In this document: positions 1 to 5,976 of the stretch, piece by piece
How the letters are laid out: every line of letters begins with the position of its first letter
How positions within the stretch are numbered: the first letter of the stretch is position 1
Source: Planctomycetota bacterium
GTDB taxonomy: Bacteria > Planctomycetota > Brocadiia > SM23-32
NCBI GenBank assembly: GCA_018400625.1
Contig: JAGYMJ010000348.1
Coordinates: 1 to 5,976, forward strand
DNA: 5,976 bases
Direction: 5' to 3'
Program-made: the position numbers and the translations under genes
Notes under the pieces: generated by a model
Told to the model about the DNA's origin: nothing
Database searches by the model: none
What the model saw: the letters and a program-made list of their open reading frames with translations, nothing else

Positions 1-31
1 TAAAGTTAAAAACAAAAAAAGGGTATGACAG
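1..31 (+). promoter_or_regulatory. A-rich leader and weak RBS of queD
   Basis: This is a short, A-rich leader before the first gene. An AAAGGG-like purine stretch ending at position 23 sits 8 bases before the ATG at 32 and is the only Shine-Dalgarno candidate; it is weak. An ATG at 25 is in another frame and meets a stop after 25 codons, so it is not used as a gene start. No promoter can be judged because the window begins here. Confidence 0.4.
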
Positions 32-403
32 ATGTATCAACTGCACATAGAGACGGAGTTTTCGGCCGCACACAATCTGCGGGGGTATCAGGGCAAGTGT
101 GAAAAATTGCATGGCCATAACTACATAGTGGAAGTTGAGGTCAGTGGAAACAAACTCGATGAAACGGGCATGCTGGTCGATTTCAAAGTGATAAAGAATC
201 TTTGCATAGAAATCACCGAACGTCTGGACCACGGCTATCTTAATGATATTGAGCCTTTTGACCGGATCAACCCGACGACGGAAAACATCGCCCGGCACTT
301 ATGTGAAACTATCCAGGATGAGTTGCCGGTCGGTCTGCGTGCGACTTCGGTGACGTGCTGGGAATCCGGGAAGTGCGCTGCGAGATACGTGCCTGAAAAT
401 TAA
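32..403 (+). CDS. queD: 6-carboxy-5,6,7,8-tetrahydropterin synthase (QueD / 6-pyruvoyl-tetrahydropterin synthase family)
   Basis: This cytosolic zinc enzyme of the COG0720 family is expected to convert 7,8-dihydroneopterin triphosphate to 6-carboxytetrahydropterin, the second step towards preQ0 and queuosine. The 123-residue product has the usual length of bacterial QueD. Visible motifs are the zinc histidines H14 (SAAH), H27 and H29 (HGH), the catalytic cysteine C23 in a CxxxHGH motif (CEKLHGH), the D50-F51 pair, the LDH triad around D66-H67, the PTTEN segment at 81-85 that shapes the pterin site, and E111 near the C terminus. CxxxHGH is the spacing known for QueD, whereas PTPS-II has a longer gap and PTPS-III carries a glutamate before HGH. 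The start at 32 is chosen because MYQLHIETEFSAAH is a complete family N terminus. No other queuosine gene is visible, so pathway membership rests on the family. A biopterin-type role is less likely. The gene ends 44 bases before mcsA, and co-transcription is possible. Confidence 0.9.
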   Translation: MYQLHIETEFSAAHNLRGYQGKCEKLHGHNYIVEVEVSGNKLDETGMLVDFKVIKNLCIEITERLDHGYLNDIEPFDRINPTTENIARHLCETIQDELPVGLRATSVTCWESGKCAARYVPEN

Positions 404-417
404 AATTCGCTGATCCT

Positions 418-433
418 GTAATGAGATTATTAC
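418..433 (+). repeat. short inverted repeat GTAAT-N6-ATTAC upstream of mcsA
   Basis: GTAAT (418-422) and ATTAC (429-433) are perfect inverted copies separated by six bases. They lie directly against the mcsA Shine-Dalgarno sequence. They could be a small operator or a weak RNA hairpin affecting mcsA translation. Arms of five AT-rich bases can also arise by chance, and the outer flanking bases do not extend the symmetry. It does not match the CtsR heptad repeat or CIRCE. Confidence 0.3.
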
Positions 434-441
434 GAGGGAGG
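434..441 (+). promoter_or_regulatory. strong Shine-Dalgarno of mcsA; decides its start
   Basis: GAGGGAGG lies six bases before the ATG at 448. This is an almost ideal ribosome binding site. It selects 448 over an in-frame ATG at 421, which has no such site and would place the Shine-Dalgarno inside the gene. Confidence 0.85.
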
Positions 442-447
442 CTATTT

Positions 448-975
448 ATGAGCAATGATAAAGCCGAAAAAAAATGCCAGGAATGCGGGAAACGTAAGCC
501 GACAATTTATATGACGGACTTTGTTGACGGCAAGCCTGTCAAAAAACATATATGTCAGCAATGCTACGACGCAGTGGAAGGGGCCCCTCCTCTCTCATCG
601 TCCGAACTGTTTGCTAAATTGGTGGATATATTAGCGCCCGAGTTGCGTAAGGCGGGGCGCAGGAAATGCCCGGAGTGCGGGCTTGATTATGTGGAATTTC
701 GCCAATCTTTTGAATTTGGATGCGCTAAAGACTATGAAATTTTCTCTAAAGCGCTTGATGACCTTTTCCAGGATATTCATGGCGCCAACAGGCATGTCGG
801 CAAAATACCGGAAGGCCGAGCCCAAACCCTCTTTGGCGGCACACAGAGATTGCGGGTTTTGCAGCGCGAGATTAAAAAAGCGGTCGAAAAAGAAGACTTT
901 GAAAGAGCGGCGCATTTGAAAACTAAAATTGAGCAGATGGAGCAAACAAGTGTTGGAGACATTATTAAAGAATAA
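448..975 (+). CDS. mcsA: McsA, zinc-finger/UVR-domain activator of the protein-arginine kinase McsB
   Basis: McsA binds and activates McsB and helps deliver substrates to ClpC in the cytosol. The product is 175 residues from the chosen start at 448, close to the ~185 of Bacillus McsA. The N-terminal half carries CxxC motifs at C10/C13, C36/C39 and C74/C77. The expected fourth motif reads C92-A-K-D95, so its second cysteine is aspartate. The family signature IHGANRHVGKIP follows at 110-121. A UVR motif (UvrB/UvrC-type helical hairpin) lies near 138-166 with the DFERAAHLK core, also found in the ClpC middle region. An in-frame ATG at 421 would add nine residues ending just before M1; it is rejected because the strong ribosome site precedes 448. 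The gene overlaps mcsB and heads the mcsA-mcsB-clpC unit. The McsA assignment rests on both the domain pattern and the neighbours. Confidence 0.92.
   Translation: MSNDKAEKKCQECGKRKPTIYMTDFVDGKPVKKHICQQCYDAVEGAPPLSSSELFAKLVDILAPELRKAGRRKCPECGLDYVEFRQSFEFGCAKDYEIFSKALDDLFQDIHGANRHVGKIPEGRAQTLFGGTQRLRVLQREIKKAVEKEDFERAAHLKTKIEQMEQTSVGDIIKE
939..942 (+). promoter_or_regulatory. Shine-Dalgarno within mcsA supporting a GTG start for mcsB
   Basis: GGAG at 939-942 is followed by a seven-base spacer and GTG at 950. It lies within the 3' end of mcsA, so mcsB translation is probably coupled to that of mcsA. The competing TTG at 929 has no comparable purine site at the right distance. Confidence 0.6.
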
Positions 976-2026
976 TACTCTCGGACAATGGCTGCAGGGC
1001 GGGCCGGAAAACGATGTCGTACTGAGCAGCCGTGTCAGATTGGCAAGGAATATTGCCGGTTACCCTTTTTTAAGCCGGGCGAAAAATCCACAAATAGCTC
1101 GGATTGAGAGGTTTGTGCGCAGCAACATCGAAGCTTTGGACCGCCAGCCCCCCTTAACTTATCATCAACTGGACGGTATGGAGTCTCTTACTTTACTGCT
1201 TTTGGTGGAAAGGCATATAATCCCTCGTGATTTTGCAGAAACCAATATCCTGCGCGGAGTTGCATTTTCCGAAGAAGAAGATTTAAGCATAATGGTCAAT
1301 GAAGAAGACCATCTGCGTATTCAGGTTGTCGGCGGAGGATTGAGATTAGCGGAAGTATCGGAAAGAGCCCATGAGATCGACGATGTCCTTGCGGAAAAAC
1401 TTCCTTATGCTTTTTCGGCCGATTACGGTTATTTAACGGTTTGCCCTACAAACGTCGGGACCGGCATGCGAGCAAGCGTTATGGTGCATCTGCCCGCGAT
1501 AATAATGCGACGTGAGATGGATAAATTAACCCGGATTTGCGACGATTTAGACCTCGCTCTGCGTGGTTTGTACGGAGAAGGAACCCACGGCTCCGCCGAT
1601 ATCTACCAGATCTCAAACAACAAGACTCTCGGCCTTTCAGAAGAGGATGTGGTGGAGTTAGTCCATTTGGCGGCAAGGCAAATTATCGAATTGGAGAGAA
1701 ATACACGTGAAAGTATAATGGCGCTGCATAAAAAAGAACTTGCGGGACGTATTAACAAGGCCTTTCATCTTTTATGTGACGCTGTGTCGATCTCATCCGA
1801 AGAAGCACTGAGCCTGCTTTCCCAGGTGCGTATGGGCGTCAACCTCGGGCTGCTGGAGAATTTGAGTAAAAATAAAATAGACAAACTTCTCCTTTTGACA
1901 TTGCCCGCTCACTTGCAGATAATATTAGGTAGGGAAAGTGATCGTGTTGAACGCAACAAGATGCGCGCTTCATACATAAGAGAACACCTGATACTCAACC
2001 AAAAACACAATACCAGGGAGGCCTGA
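950..2026 (+). CDS. mcsB: McsB, protein-arginine kinase (ATP:guanido phosphotransferase fold)
   Basis: McsB phosphorylates arginine side chains on proteins, marking them for ClpC-ClpP. From the GTG at 950 the product is 358 residues, against about 363 in Bacillus. Visible motifs are WLQGGPE near 14-20, the nucleotide-binding SSRVRLARN at 26-34, NEEDH at 117-121 with the catalytic acidic residues, CPTNVGTGMRASVMVHLP starting at the reactive-site cysteine C165, and RGLYGEG near 205-211. The C-terminal allosteric phospho-arginine motif, RDxxRA in Bacillus, reads RNKMRA at 335-340. A TTG at 929 would add seven residues. The GTG is preferred for its ribosome site and because it places the first tryptophan at residue 14, as I recall for Bacillus McsB. 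The gene overlaps mcsA by 26 bases and ends one base before clpC. A metabolic creatine/arginine kinase is unlikely given the short N terminus and the operon. Confidence 0.92.
   Translation: MLETLLKNNTLGQWLQGGPENDVVLSSRVRLARNIAGYPFLSRAKNPQIARIERFVRSNIEALDRQPPLTYHQLDGMESLTLLLLVERHIIPRDFAETNILRGVAFSEEEDLSIMVNEEDHLRIQVVGGGLRLAEVSERAHEIDDVLAEKLPYAFSADYGYLTVCPTNVGTGMRASVMVHLPAIIMRREMDKLTRICDDLDLALRGLYGEGTHGSADIYQISNNKTLGLSEEDVVELVHLAARQIIELERNTRESIMALHKKELAGRINKAFHLLCDAVSISSEEALSLLSQVRMGVNLGLLENLSKNKIDKLLLLTLPAHLQIILGRESDRVERNKMRASYIREHLILNQKHNTREA
2015..2021 (+). promoter_or_regulatory. Shine-Dalgarno of clpC
   Basis: AGGGAGG lies at the end of mcsB, six bases before the clpC ATG at 2028. The mcsB stop TGA (2024-2026) falls between this site and the ATG, with one base separating stop and start. 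Ribosomes finishing mcsB can therefore reinitiate on clpC. Confidence 0.85.
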
Positions 2027-2027
2027 A

Positions 2028-4520
2028 ATGTACGATAGATTTACAGAAAAAGCTAAAAAAGTCATAAGCTACGCTAAACAAGAAGCTCAGCGTTTAGGAC
2101 ATGAATATATAGGGACCGAACACCTGCTGCTGGGAATATTACGTGAAGGGACCGGTATGGCTTATACTATACTGGAACGGCTCGGCGCCGACCCGAAAAG
2201 GGTGCGTTTGGAAGTGGAAAAACGTATAAGGGACGCCTCGGATGTTATAATGACCGGCCGACAGTTCCCGTTCGCTCCGAGAGCCAAGAAGGCGATTGAA
2301 TACGCCGTGGAAGAAGGGAAAGGAATGGGACAGAATTATGTCGGTACCGAGCACCTGCTGCTGGGGCTGCTATGCGAAGGCAGTGGTATAGCCGCACAAG
2401 TGCTCCATGAACTCGATATAGAACTGGAAGATGTGCATGATGAATTGATGGATTTGCTGGGGCCGGAGCCCGACGAAGAAGAGCTTGAAAATCATTCCGG
2501 CCGACATGCCAGCAAAGGTAAAAGTAAAACCCCCGCGTTGGATAGTTTCGGCTTTGACCTGACCGAACAGGCCAGAAAAGGTGAACTGGATCCTGTTGTG
2601 GGGCGTGCGACCGAAATAGAACGCATTATTCAGGTGCTTTGCCGGCGTAAAAAAAATAACCCTGTTCTGCTTGGAGAGGCCGGGGTCGGGAAGACTGCTA
2701 TAGTTGAAGGGCTTGCGCTCCAGATTGTTTCTCATAATGTGCCGAGCTTATTGCATGACAGCCGCATCATTGCTTTAGACCTGGCAATGATGGTGGCCGG
2801 TACCAAGTACCGCGGTCAGTTTGAAGAGCGCATCAAAGCCCTGATGCAGGAGGTGAAACGCGCCGGAAACATCATCTTATTTATCGATGAATTGCATACC
2901 ATGGTCGGCGCCGGAGGGGCTGAGGGTGCTATTGATGCCTCTAATGTCCTGAAACCGCCCCTTGCCCGCGGCGAGATGCAGTGCATCGGCGCCACCACTC
3001 CCGATGAATACAGAAAATATGTCGAAAAAGACGGCGCTCTTGAGCGTCGGTTCCAGCCCATCGTTGTCAATCCGCCTTCACGGGACGAAACGATGGCCAT
3101 ATTGATGGGGCTCAGGGAATGTTATGAATCGCATCATATGGTGCAAATAACCGATAGTGCGATAGAATCGGCAACCGATCTGGCGGGAAGGTATGTTACG
3201 GGCAGATTCCAGCCGGACAAGTCCATCGATGTCGTCGATGAAGCCGGTGCTCTCGTTCGCCTGCGCGCAACGAAATCCCCCCCGAAAATGCATCAGATAA
3301 ATGAAGATTTAGAAAACGTCACCAATGACCTCGATAAGGCGGTTCAAGACCAGGACTTTGAGAAAGCCGTCTCCCTGCGTAATAAAAGAGATGAACTCAA
3401 GGATGAAAAGGAAAGATTGAAGGATGAACAAACGTTCGACGGCATCCAGGGTGTCGTCGATGAAGATGTCATCTCCGAAGTTGTGTCTCGGATGACCGGC
3501 GTGCCGCTCACCAGACTTGAAAAGGCCGAAGCGGAACGACTGCTGAATATGGAAGAAGAAATCCATAAAGGCGTTATAAGCCAGCATGAAGCTGTACAAA
3601 CGATCAGTCAGGCCGTGCGGAGAAGCCGATCGGGTATGAAAGACCCCAACAGACCGGTTGCTTCCTTGCTGTTTGCAGGCCCCACCGGTGTGGGCAAAAC
3701 GCTGCTGGCCAGGTCCGTCGCCCAGTTCATGTTTGGTGATTCCGATGCGTTGTTCCAGTTGGATATGTCCGAATACATGGAAAAACATAGCGTGTCACGA
3801 CTGGTAGGAGCCCCTCCAGGCTATGTGGGCTACGATGAGGGCGGGCAGCTTACCGAACAAGTCCGCCGAAGGCCCTATGCCGTGGTGCTGCTCGATGAAA
3901 TCGAAAAAGCCCACAGTGAGGTTTTCAATATGCTGCTCCAGATCATGGAAGAGGGACATCTTACCGACAACTTCGGACGCCACATCGATTTCCGTAACGT
4001 TGTGCTTATTATGACCTCCAATATTGGATCGGATATTATACGCAGCAGCGTAGGACTCGGGTTCCGCAAACAAAATGAAGAAGCCTCTTACGACGTGACT
4101 AAAAAGCAAGTTATGCAGGAAATTCAACAGCACTTCCGCCCCGAATTCTTGAATCGCCTTGATGATACGATAGTGTTCAAGACCTTGAACAGGAAAGATC
4201 TGCAGAAGATTGTCAAGTTGGAACTGGATAAGGTTATGGGCAGGCTTGAAGGGCGTGATATTGAAATGGTCGTCAAAAATTCCGCTCTCGAAGTGCTTAT
4301 AGAAAAAGGATATAATCCCGACTTCGGTGCCCGGCCATTGCGCAGAGCAATTGAAAATCTGCTGGAAGACCCGCTCAGTGAAGAACTGTTAAGGGGCAAT
4401 ATTCAATCCGGCAGAGTCGTCGTCGAAGCCGACGGCAAGGATAAACTGCGGTTCAGCCAGGAAGAAAATGGAGAAGGTGAAGAAGATAAAGAACCTGAAC
4501 CGGCGGCCGCTCACTCATAA
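2028..4520 (+). CDS. clpC: ClpC, AAA+ unfoldase subunit of the ClpCP protease
   Basis: ClpC is a hexameric two-ring ATPase that unfolds proteins and threads them into ClpP. The product has 830 residues, typical for ClpC. Two Clp_N repeats span about 1-145, each with a GTEHLLLG core; E31 and E108 match the glutamates that bind phospho-arginine in Bacillus ClpC. The first ATPase has Walker A GEAGVGKT (216-223), pore-loop Y261, Walker B D287-E288 and arginine fingers R340/R341. The middle domain carries a UVR motif (about 433-460), which marks ClpC rather than ClpB. The second ATPase has Walker A GPTGVGKT (551-558), Walker B D623-E624, pore-loop GYVGY (598-602), a VGLGF ClpP-docking loop (675-679), arginine finger R710 and sensor-2 GARP (767-770). 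The last ~20 residues are mostly acidic. All catalytic residues are present, so the protein looks fully active. It ends the McsA-McsB-ClpC unit; clpP is not in the window. Confidence 0.96.
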   Translation: MYDRFTEKAKKVISYAKQEAQRLGHEYIGTEHLLLGILREGTGMAYTILERLGADPKRVRLEVEKRIRDASDVIMTGRQFPFAPRAKKAIEYAVEEGKGMGQNYVGTEHLLLGLLCEGSGIAAQVLHELDIELEDVHDELMDLLGPEPDEEELENHSGRHASKGKSKTPALDSFGFDLTEQARKGELDPVVGRATEIERIIQVLCRRKKNNPVLLGEAGVGKTAIVEGLALQIVSHNVPSLLHDSRIIALDLAMMVAGTKYRGQFEERIKALMQEVKRAGNIILFIDELHTMVGAGGAEGAIDASNVLKPPLARGEMQCIGATTPDEYRKYVEKDGALERRFQPIVVNPPSRDETMAILMGLRECYESHHMVQITDSAIESATDLAGRYVTGRFQPDKSIDVVDEAGALVRLRATKSPPKMHQINEDLENVTNDLDKAVQDQDFEKAVSLRNKRDELKDEKERLKDEQTFDGIQGVVDEDVISEVVSRMTGVPLTRLEKAEAERLLNMEEEIHKGVISQHEAVQTISQAVRRSRSGMKDPNRPVASLLFAGPTGVGKTLLARSVAQFMFGDSDALFQLDMSEYMEKHSVSRLVGAPPGYVGYDEGGQLTEQVRRRPYAVVLLDEIEKAHSEVFNMLLQIMEEGHLTDNFGRHIDFRNVVLIMTSNIGSDIIRSSVGLGFRKQNEEASYDVTKKQVMQEIQQHFRPEFLNRLDDTIVFKTLNRKDLQKIVKLELDKVMGRLEGRDIEMVVKNSALEVLIEKGYNPDFGARPLRRAIENLLEDPLSEELLRGNIQSGRVVVEADGKDKLRFSQEENGEGEEDKEPEPAAAHS
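2115..2366 (+). repeat. internal duplication: paired Clp_N repeats in clpC
   Basis: The two Clp_N repeats are visible at the DNA level. The 21-base segments at 2115-2135 and 2346-2366 agree at 19 positions and both encode TEHLLLG. This is the normal ancient duplication of the ClpC N domain. The DNA match is locally high because the same codons (CACCTGCTGCTGGG) are used in both copies. Confidence 0.75.
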
Positions 4521-4570
4521 TATTTGTATGTTCTTGATTTAATAATCCCTAAAGTCCAAAACACAAATAA
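4521..4570 (+). other. AT-rich clpC-serS spacer, no terminator or SD seen
   Basis: This 50-base, AT-rich gap has no stem-loop followed by T residues, so clpC transcripts may read through into serS. TTGATT (4534) and TAATAA (4540) resemble promoter hexamers but are wrongly spaced. There is no purine-rich ribosome site before the serS ATG, only an A-rich run (ACACAAATAA). Confidence 0.5.
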
Positions 4571-5842
4571 ATGTTAGATATAGACCTGATTCGTGAAAAA
4601 ACCGACTTCGTCAAAGAAGGGATGAATAAAGTTGGAGCCGATCCCGAGCTTATAGAACGTGCTAAAAAATGTGATGAAAAATGGCGTGAGATCAACAGCG
4701 AGGTGGAACGGCTAAAAGCAAGGCGAAATAGAGAATCCAAAAAAGTGAAAAGCGCACCGGATGATATCCGGCAGACACTCATAAATGACTTGCGGCAACT
4801 TGGCGACAAAATCGATGACCTTGAAAGCAATGCCGATGAAATCTATGAAGAACTGAATACCCTCTTACTTAACATCCCCAATATCCCCGATCCTGACGTC
4901 CCGCTGGGAGAAGGAGAAGAGGAAAACGTCGTCATCCGGCAAGAGGGCGAAATACCTGAGTTCGGGTTTGATCCCCAACCGCACTGGGAAATCGCAGAAA
5001 ATCTGGGTATTATAGATTTTGAACGGGGAGCCAAAATGAGCGGTTCCCGTTTCTATGTGCTCATGCAGCAAGGCGCCAGGCTGCAGCGTGCCTTGATCAC
5101 TTGGATGCTTGACCTCCATACAATTGAGCACGGCTATACCGAGGCCTATCCGCCCGCGATTGTACAAGAGAAATGCCTCTACGGCACCGGTAACCTGCCT
5201 AAATTTGCAAAAAACCTCTACAGGGATGCCGAAGAAGACCTGTGGCTTATACCGACCGCTGAGGTGCCGCTGACCAATCTGCACAGGGAAGAGATCCTTG
5301 AAGCACATGTACTTCCGTTGTGTTATACCGCATACACGCCCTGTTTCCGGCGCGAAAAGATGAAAGCGGGAACCGATGTGCGAGGGATTAAGCGCGGCCA
5401 TCAATTCGATAAGGTCGAGTTAATGAAATATGTAAAACCCGAGGACTCCAACCAGGAACTCGAAAAACTGCTTGACGATGCCGAGGAAGTTTGCAGAAGG
5501 CTCAGACTGCCTTACAGAATCACGCAGATGTGTACGGGGGATCTGAGCTTTGTCGCTGCAAAGAAATACGATATTGAACTCTGGGGAGCCGGTTGCCGGG
5601 AATGGCTTGAAGTGAGTTCGTGCAGTAATTTTAAGGATTTTCAGGCGCGCAGAGCCCGAATAAGGTACCGCCCGGCGCCGCAGGAAAAACCCGAATATCT
5701 GCACACCCTCAACGGTTCCGGACTGGCTCTGCCGCGAGTGATGATCGCTATAATGGAAAATTATCAGCAAGCAGACGGCTCTATCCGCATCCCGGAAGTT
5801 CTCCAACCGTATATGAACGGTTGTGAAGCGATCAAACCCTAA
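4571..5842 (+). CDS. serS: seryl-tRNA synthetase (class II)
   Basis: This cytosolic enzyme charges tRNA-Ser (and tRNA-Sec where present) with serine using ATP. The 423-residue length is normal for a bacterial SerS. MLDIDLIREK is the standard N terminus and fixes the start at 4571 despite the absence of a Shine-Dalgarno sequence. Residues ~27-102 form the charged antiparallel coiled coil that grips the tRNA long arm. The catalytic domain shows TAE (229-231) for serine binding, motif 2 starting FRRE at 259-262, the SSCSNF segment (349-354), and motif 3 NGSGLALPR (381-389) with arginine 389 for ATP. The motif-2 loop reads KMK at 263-265 where Bacillus has AGS. The length is unchanged, so this looks like a lineage variant rather than damage. 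The end, VLQPYMNG, is the usual family terminus. It is probably an independent housekeeping gene placed after clpC; no functional link to the protease is implied. Confidence 0.96.
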   Translation: MLDIDLIREKTDFVKEGMNKVGADPELIERAKKCDEKWREINSEVERLKARRNRESKKVKSAPDDIRQTLINDLRQLGDKIDDLESNADEIYEELNTLLLNIPNIPDPDVPLGEGEEENVVIRQEGEIPEFGFDPQPHWEIAENLGIIDFERGAKMSGSRFYVLMQQGARLQRALITWMLDLHTIEHGYTEAYPPAIVQEKCLYGTGNLPKFAKNLYRDAEEDLWLIPTAEVPLTNLHREEILEAHVLPLCYTAYTPCFRREKMKAGTDVRGIKRGHQFDKVELMKYVKPEDSNQELEKLLDDAEEVCRRLRLPYRITQMCTGDLSFVAAKKYDIELWGAGCREWLEVSSCSNFKDFQARRARIRYRPAPQEKPEYLHTLNGSGLALPRVMIAIMENYQQADGSIRIPEVLQPYMNGCEAIKP

Positions 5843-5976
5843 AGTGTAAGTCCGTAGTGAACCACGTAGCATCCCTACCGTGCCTTGTGCCGGTGGAATG
5901 AAGATCAAGTGCTCAGTCTCGAACACATGGACCGTCGTTAATTCTCCCTGCCCGCCCCACCCCGGAAGCGCCCGGC
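5843..5976. other. non-coding tail after serS, function unknown
   Basis: These 134 bases run to the window edge and contain no gene I recognise. A stem of CTACCG (5875-5880) with CGGTGG (5891-5896), including one G-U pair, closes a 10-base loop, but no T-run follows, so it is not a standard terminator. CGTAG occurs twice (5853 and 5865). From about 5944 the sequence turns strongly C/G-rich. A structured RNA such as a large-type SRP RNA starting here is conceivable: CCGTGC (5878-5883) and TTAATTC recur at roughly the spacing I recall for the Bacillus RNA. The expected internal stem is not evident, so I do not call it. Confidence 0.4.

Noticed and set aside
404..447. CtsR or CIRCE operator upstream of mcsA
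   Set aside because: Neither the GGTCAAA-type heptad repeats of CtsR nor the TTAGCACTC inverted repeat of CIRCE is present.
421..447. Upstream ATG 421 as the mcsA start
   Set aside because: It would encode nine extra residues through a strong Shine-Dalgarno sequence perfectly placed for ATG 448, and has no ribosome site of its own.
3309..3788. Long open frame on the - strand inside clpC (159 codons)
   Set aside because: It lies wholly antisense to a strongly conserved ATPase gene and its translation resembles no family. It is explained by codon constraints on the + strand.
4865..5404. Long open frame on the - strand inside serS (179 codons)
   Set aside because: It is antisense to conserved SerS catalytic sequence, has no recognisable motif, and no ribosome site was seen.
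5875..5896. Intrinsic terminator after serS
   Set aside because: The six-base stem includes a G-U pair, has a ten-base loop and is not followed by a T-run.
5420..5926. Open frame on the - strand from the tail into serS (168 codons)
   Set aside because: Most of it is the complement of conserved SerS sequence and the protein shows no family motif. Its start in the non-coding tail is not enough to support a gene.
5900..5945. tRNA gene in the tail, suggested by a CTCGAAC segment near 5918
   Set aside because: The flanking bases do not form the five-pair T stem on either strand and no acceptor or anticodon stem can be drawn.
5898..5976. Possible small + strand frame from ATG 5898 open to the window edge (26 codons)
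   Set aside because: It is too short, rich in Pro/Ser/Cys from C-rich DNA, has no properly spaced Shine-Dalgarno and no recognised start of a known protein.

Overview
This window holds five complete, co-directional genes on the + strand, then about 134 bases of non-coding sequence. In order they are queD (7-deazaguanine/queuosine precursor synthesis), mcsA, mcsB, clpC and serS. Base composition is moderate, near 50% GC by eye, and even until the last ~33 bases, which are markedly C/G-rich. No transposon, phage gene, tRNA, rRNA or CRISPR array is visible.

The core is mcsA-mcsB-clpC (448-4520). This is the protein-arginine phosphorylation and degradation module: McsA (zinc/UVR adaptor) activates the arginine kinase McsB, which marks proteins with phospho-arginine, and ClpC (AAA+ unfoldase) recognises the mark and feeds substrates to ClpP. 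The three genes are tightly packed. By my start choice mcsB begins 26 nt inside mcsA, and clpC begins one base after the mcsB stop, so they almost certainly form one translationally coupled unit. In Bacillus and relatives the unit starts with the repressor gene ctsR. Here ctsR is absent, queD lies upstream, and I see no CtsR- or CIRCE-like operator in the gap.

The housekeeping gene serS follows clpC after a 50-bp AT-rich spacer with no obvious terminator and no Shine-Dalgarno sequence. The tail after serS contains no gene I recognise. A structured RNA is possible but unproven.

Taxonomy is uncertain. The module is best known in Firmicutes, but the missing ctsR, the Cys-to-Asp change in the last McsA zinc-knuckle motif, and the queD and serS neighbours suggest a different phylum that also carries McsAB-ClpC, such as Planctomycetes or a related uncultured lineage. 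This is inference from memory of family variants, not a database result. I found no convincing undescribed system. The points most worth checking are the variant McsA and McsB motifs, the ctsR-less arrangement and the unexplained tail.
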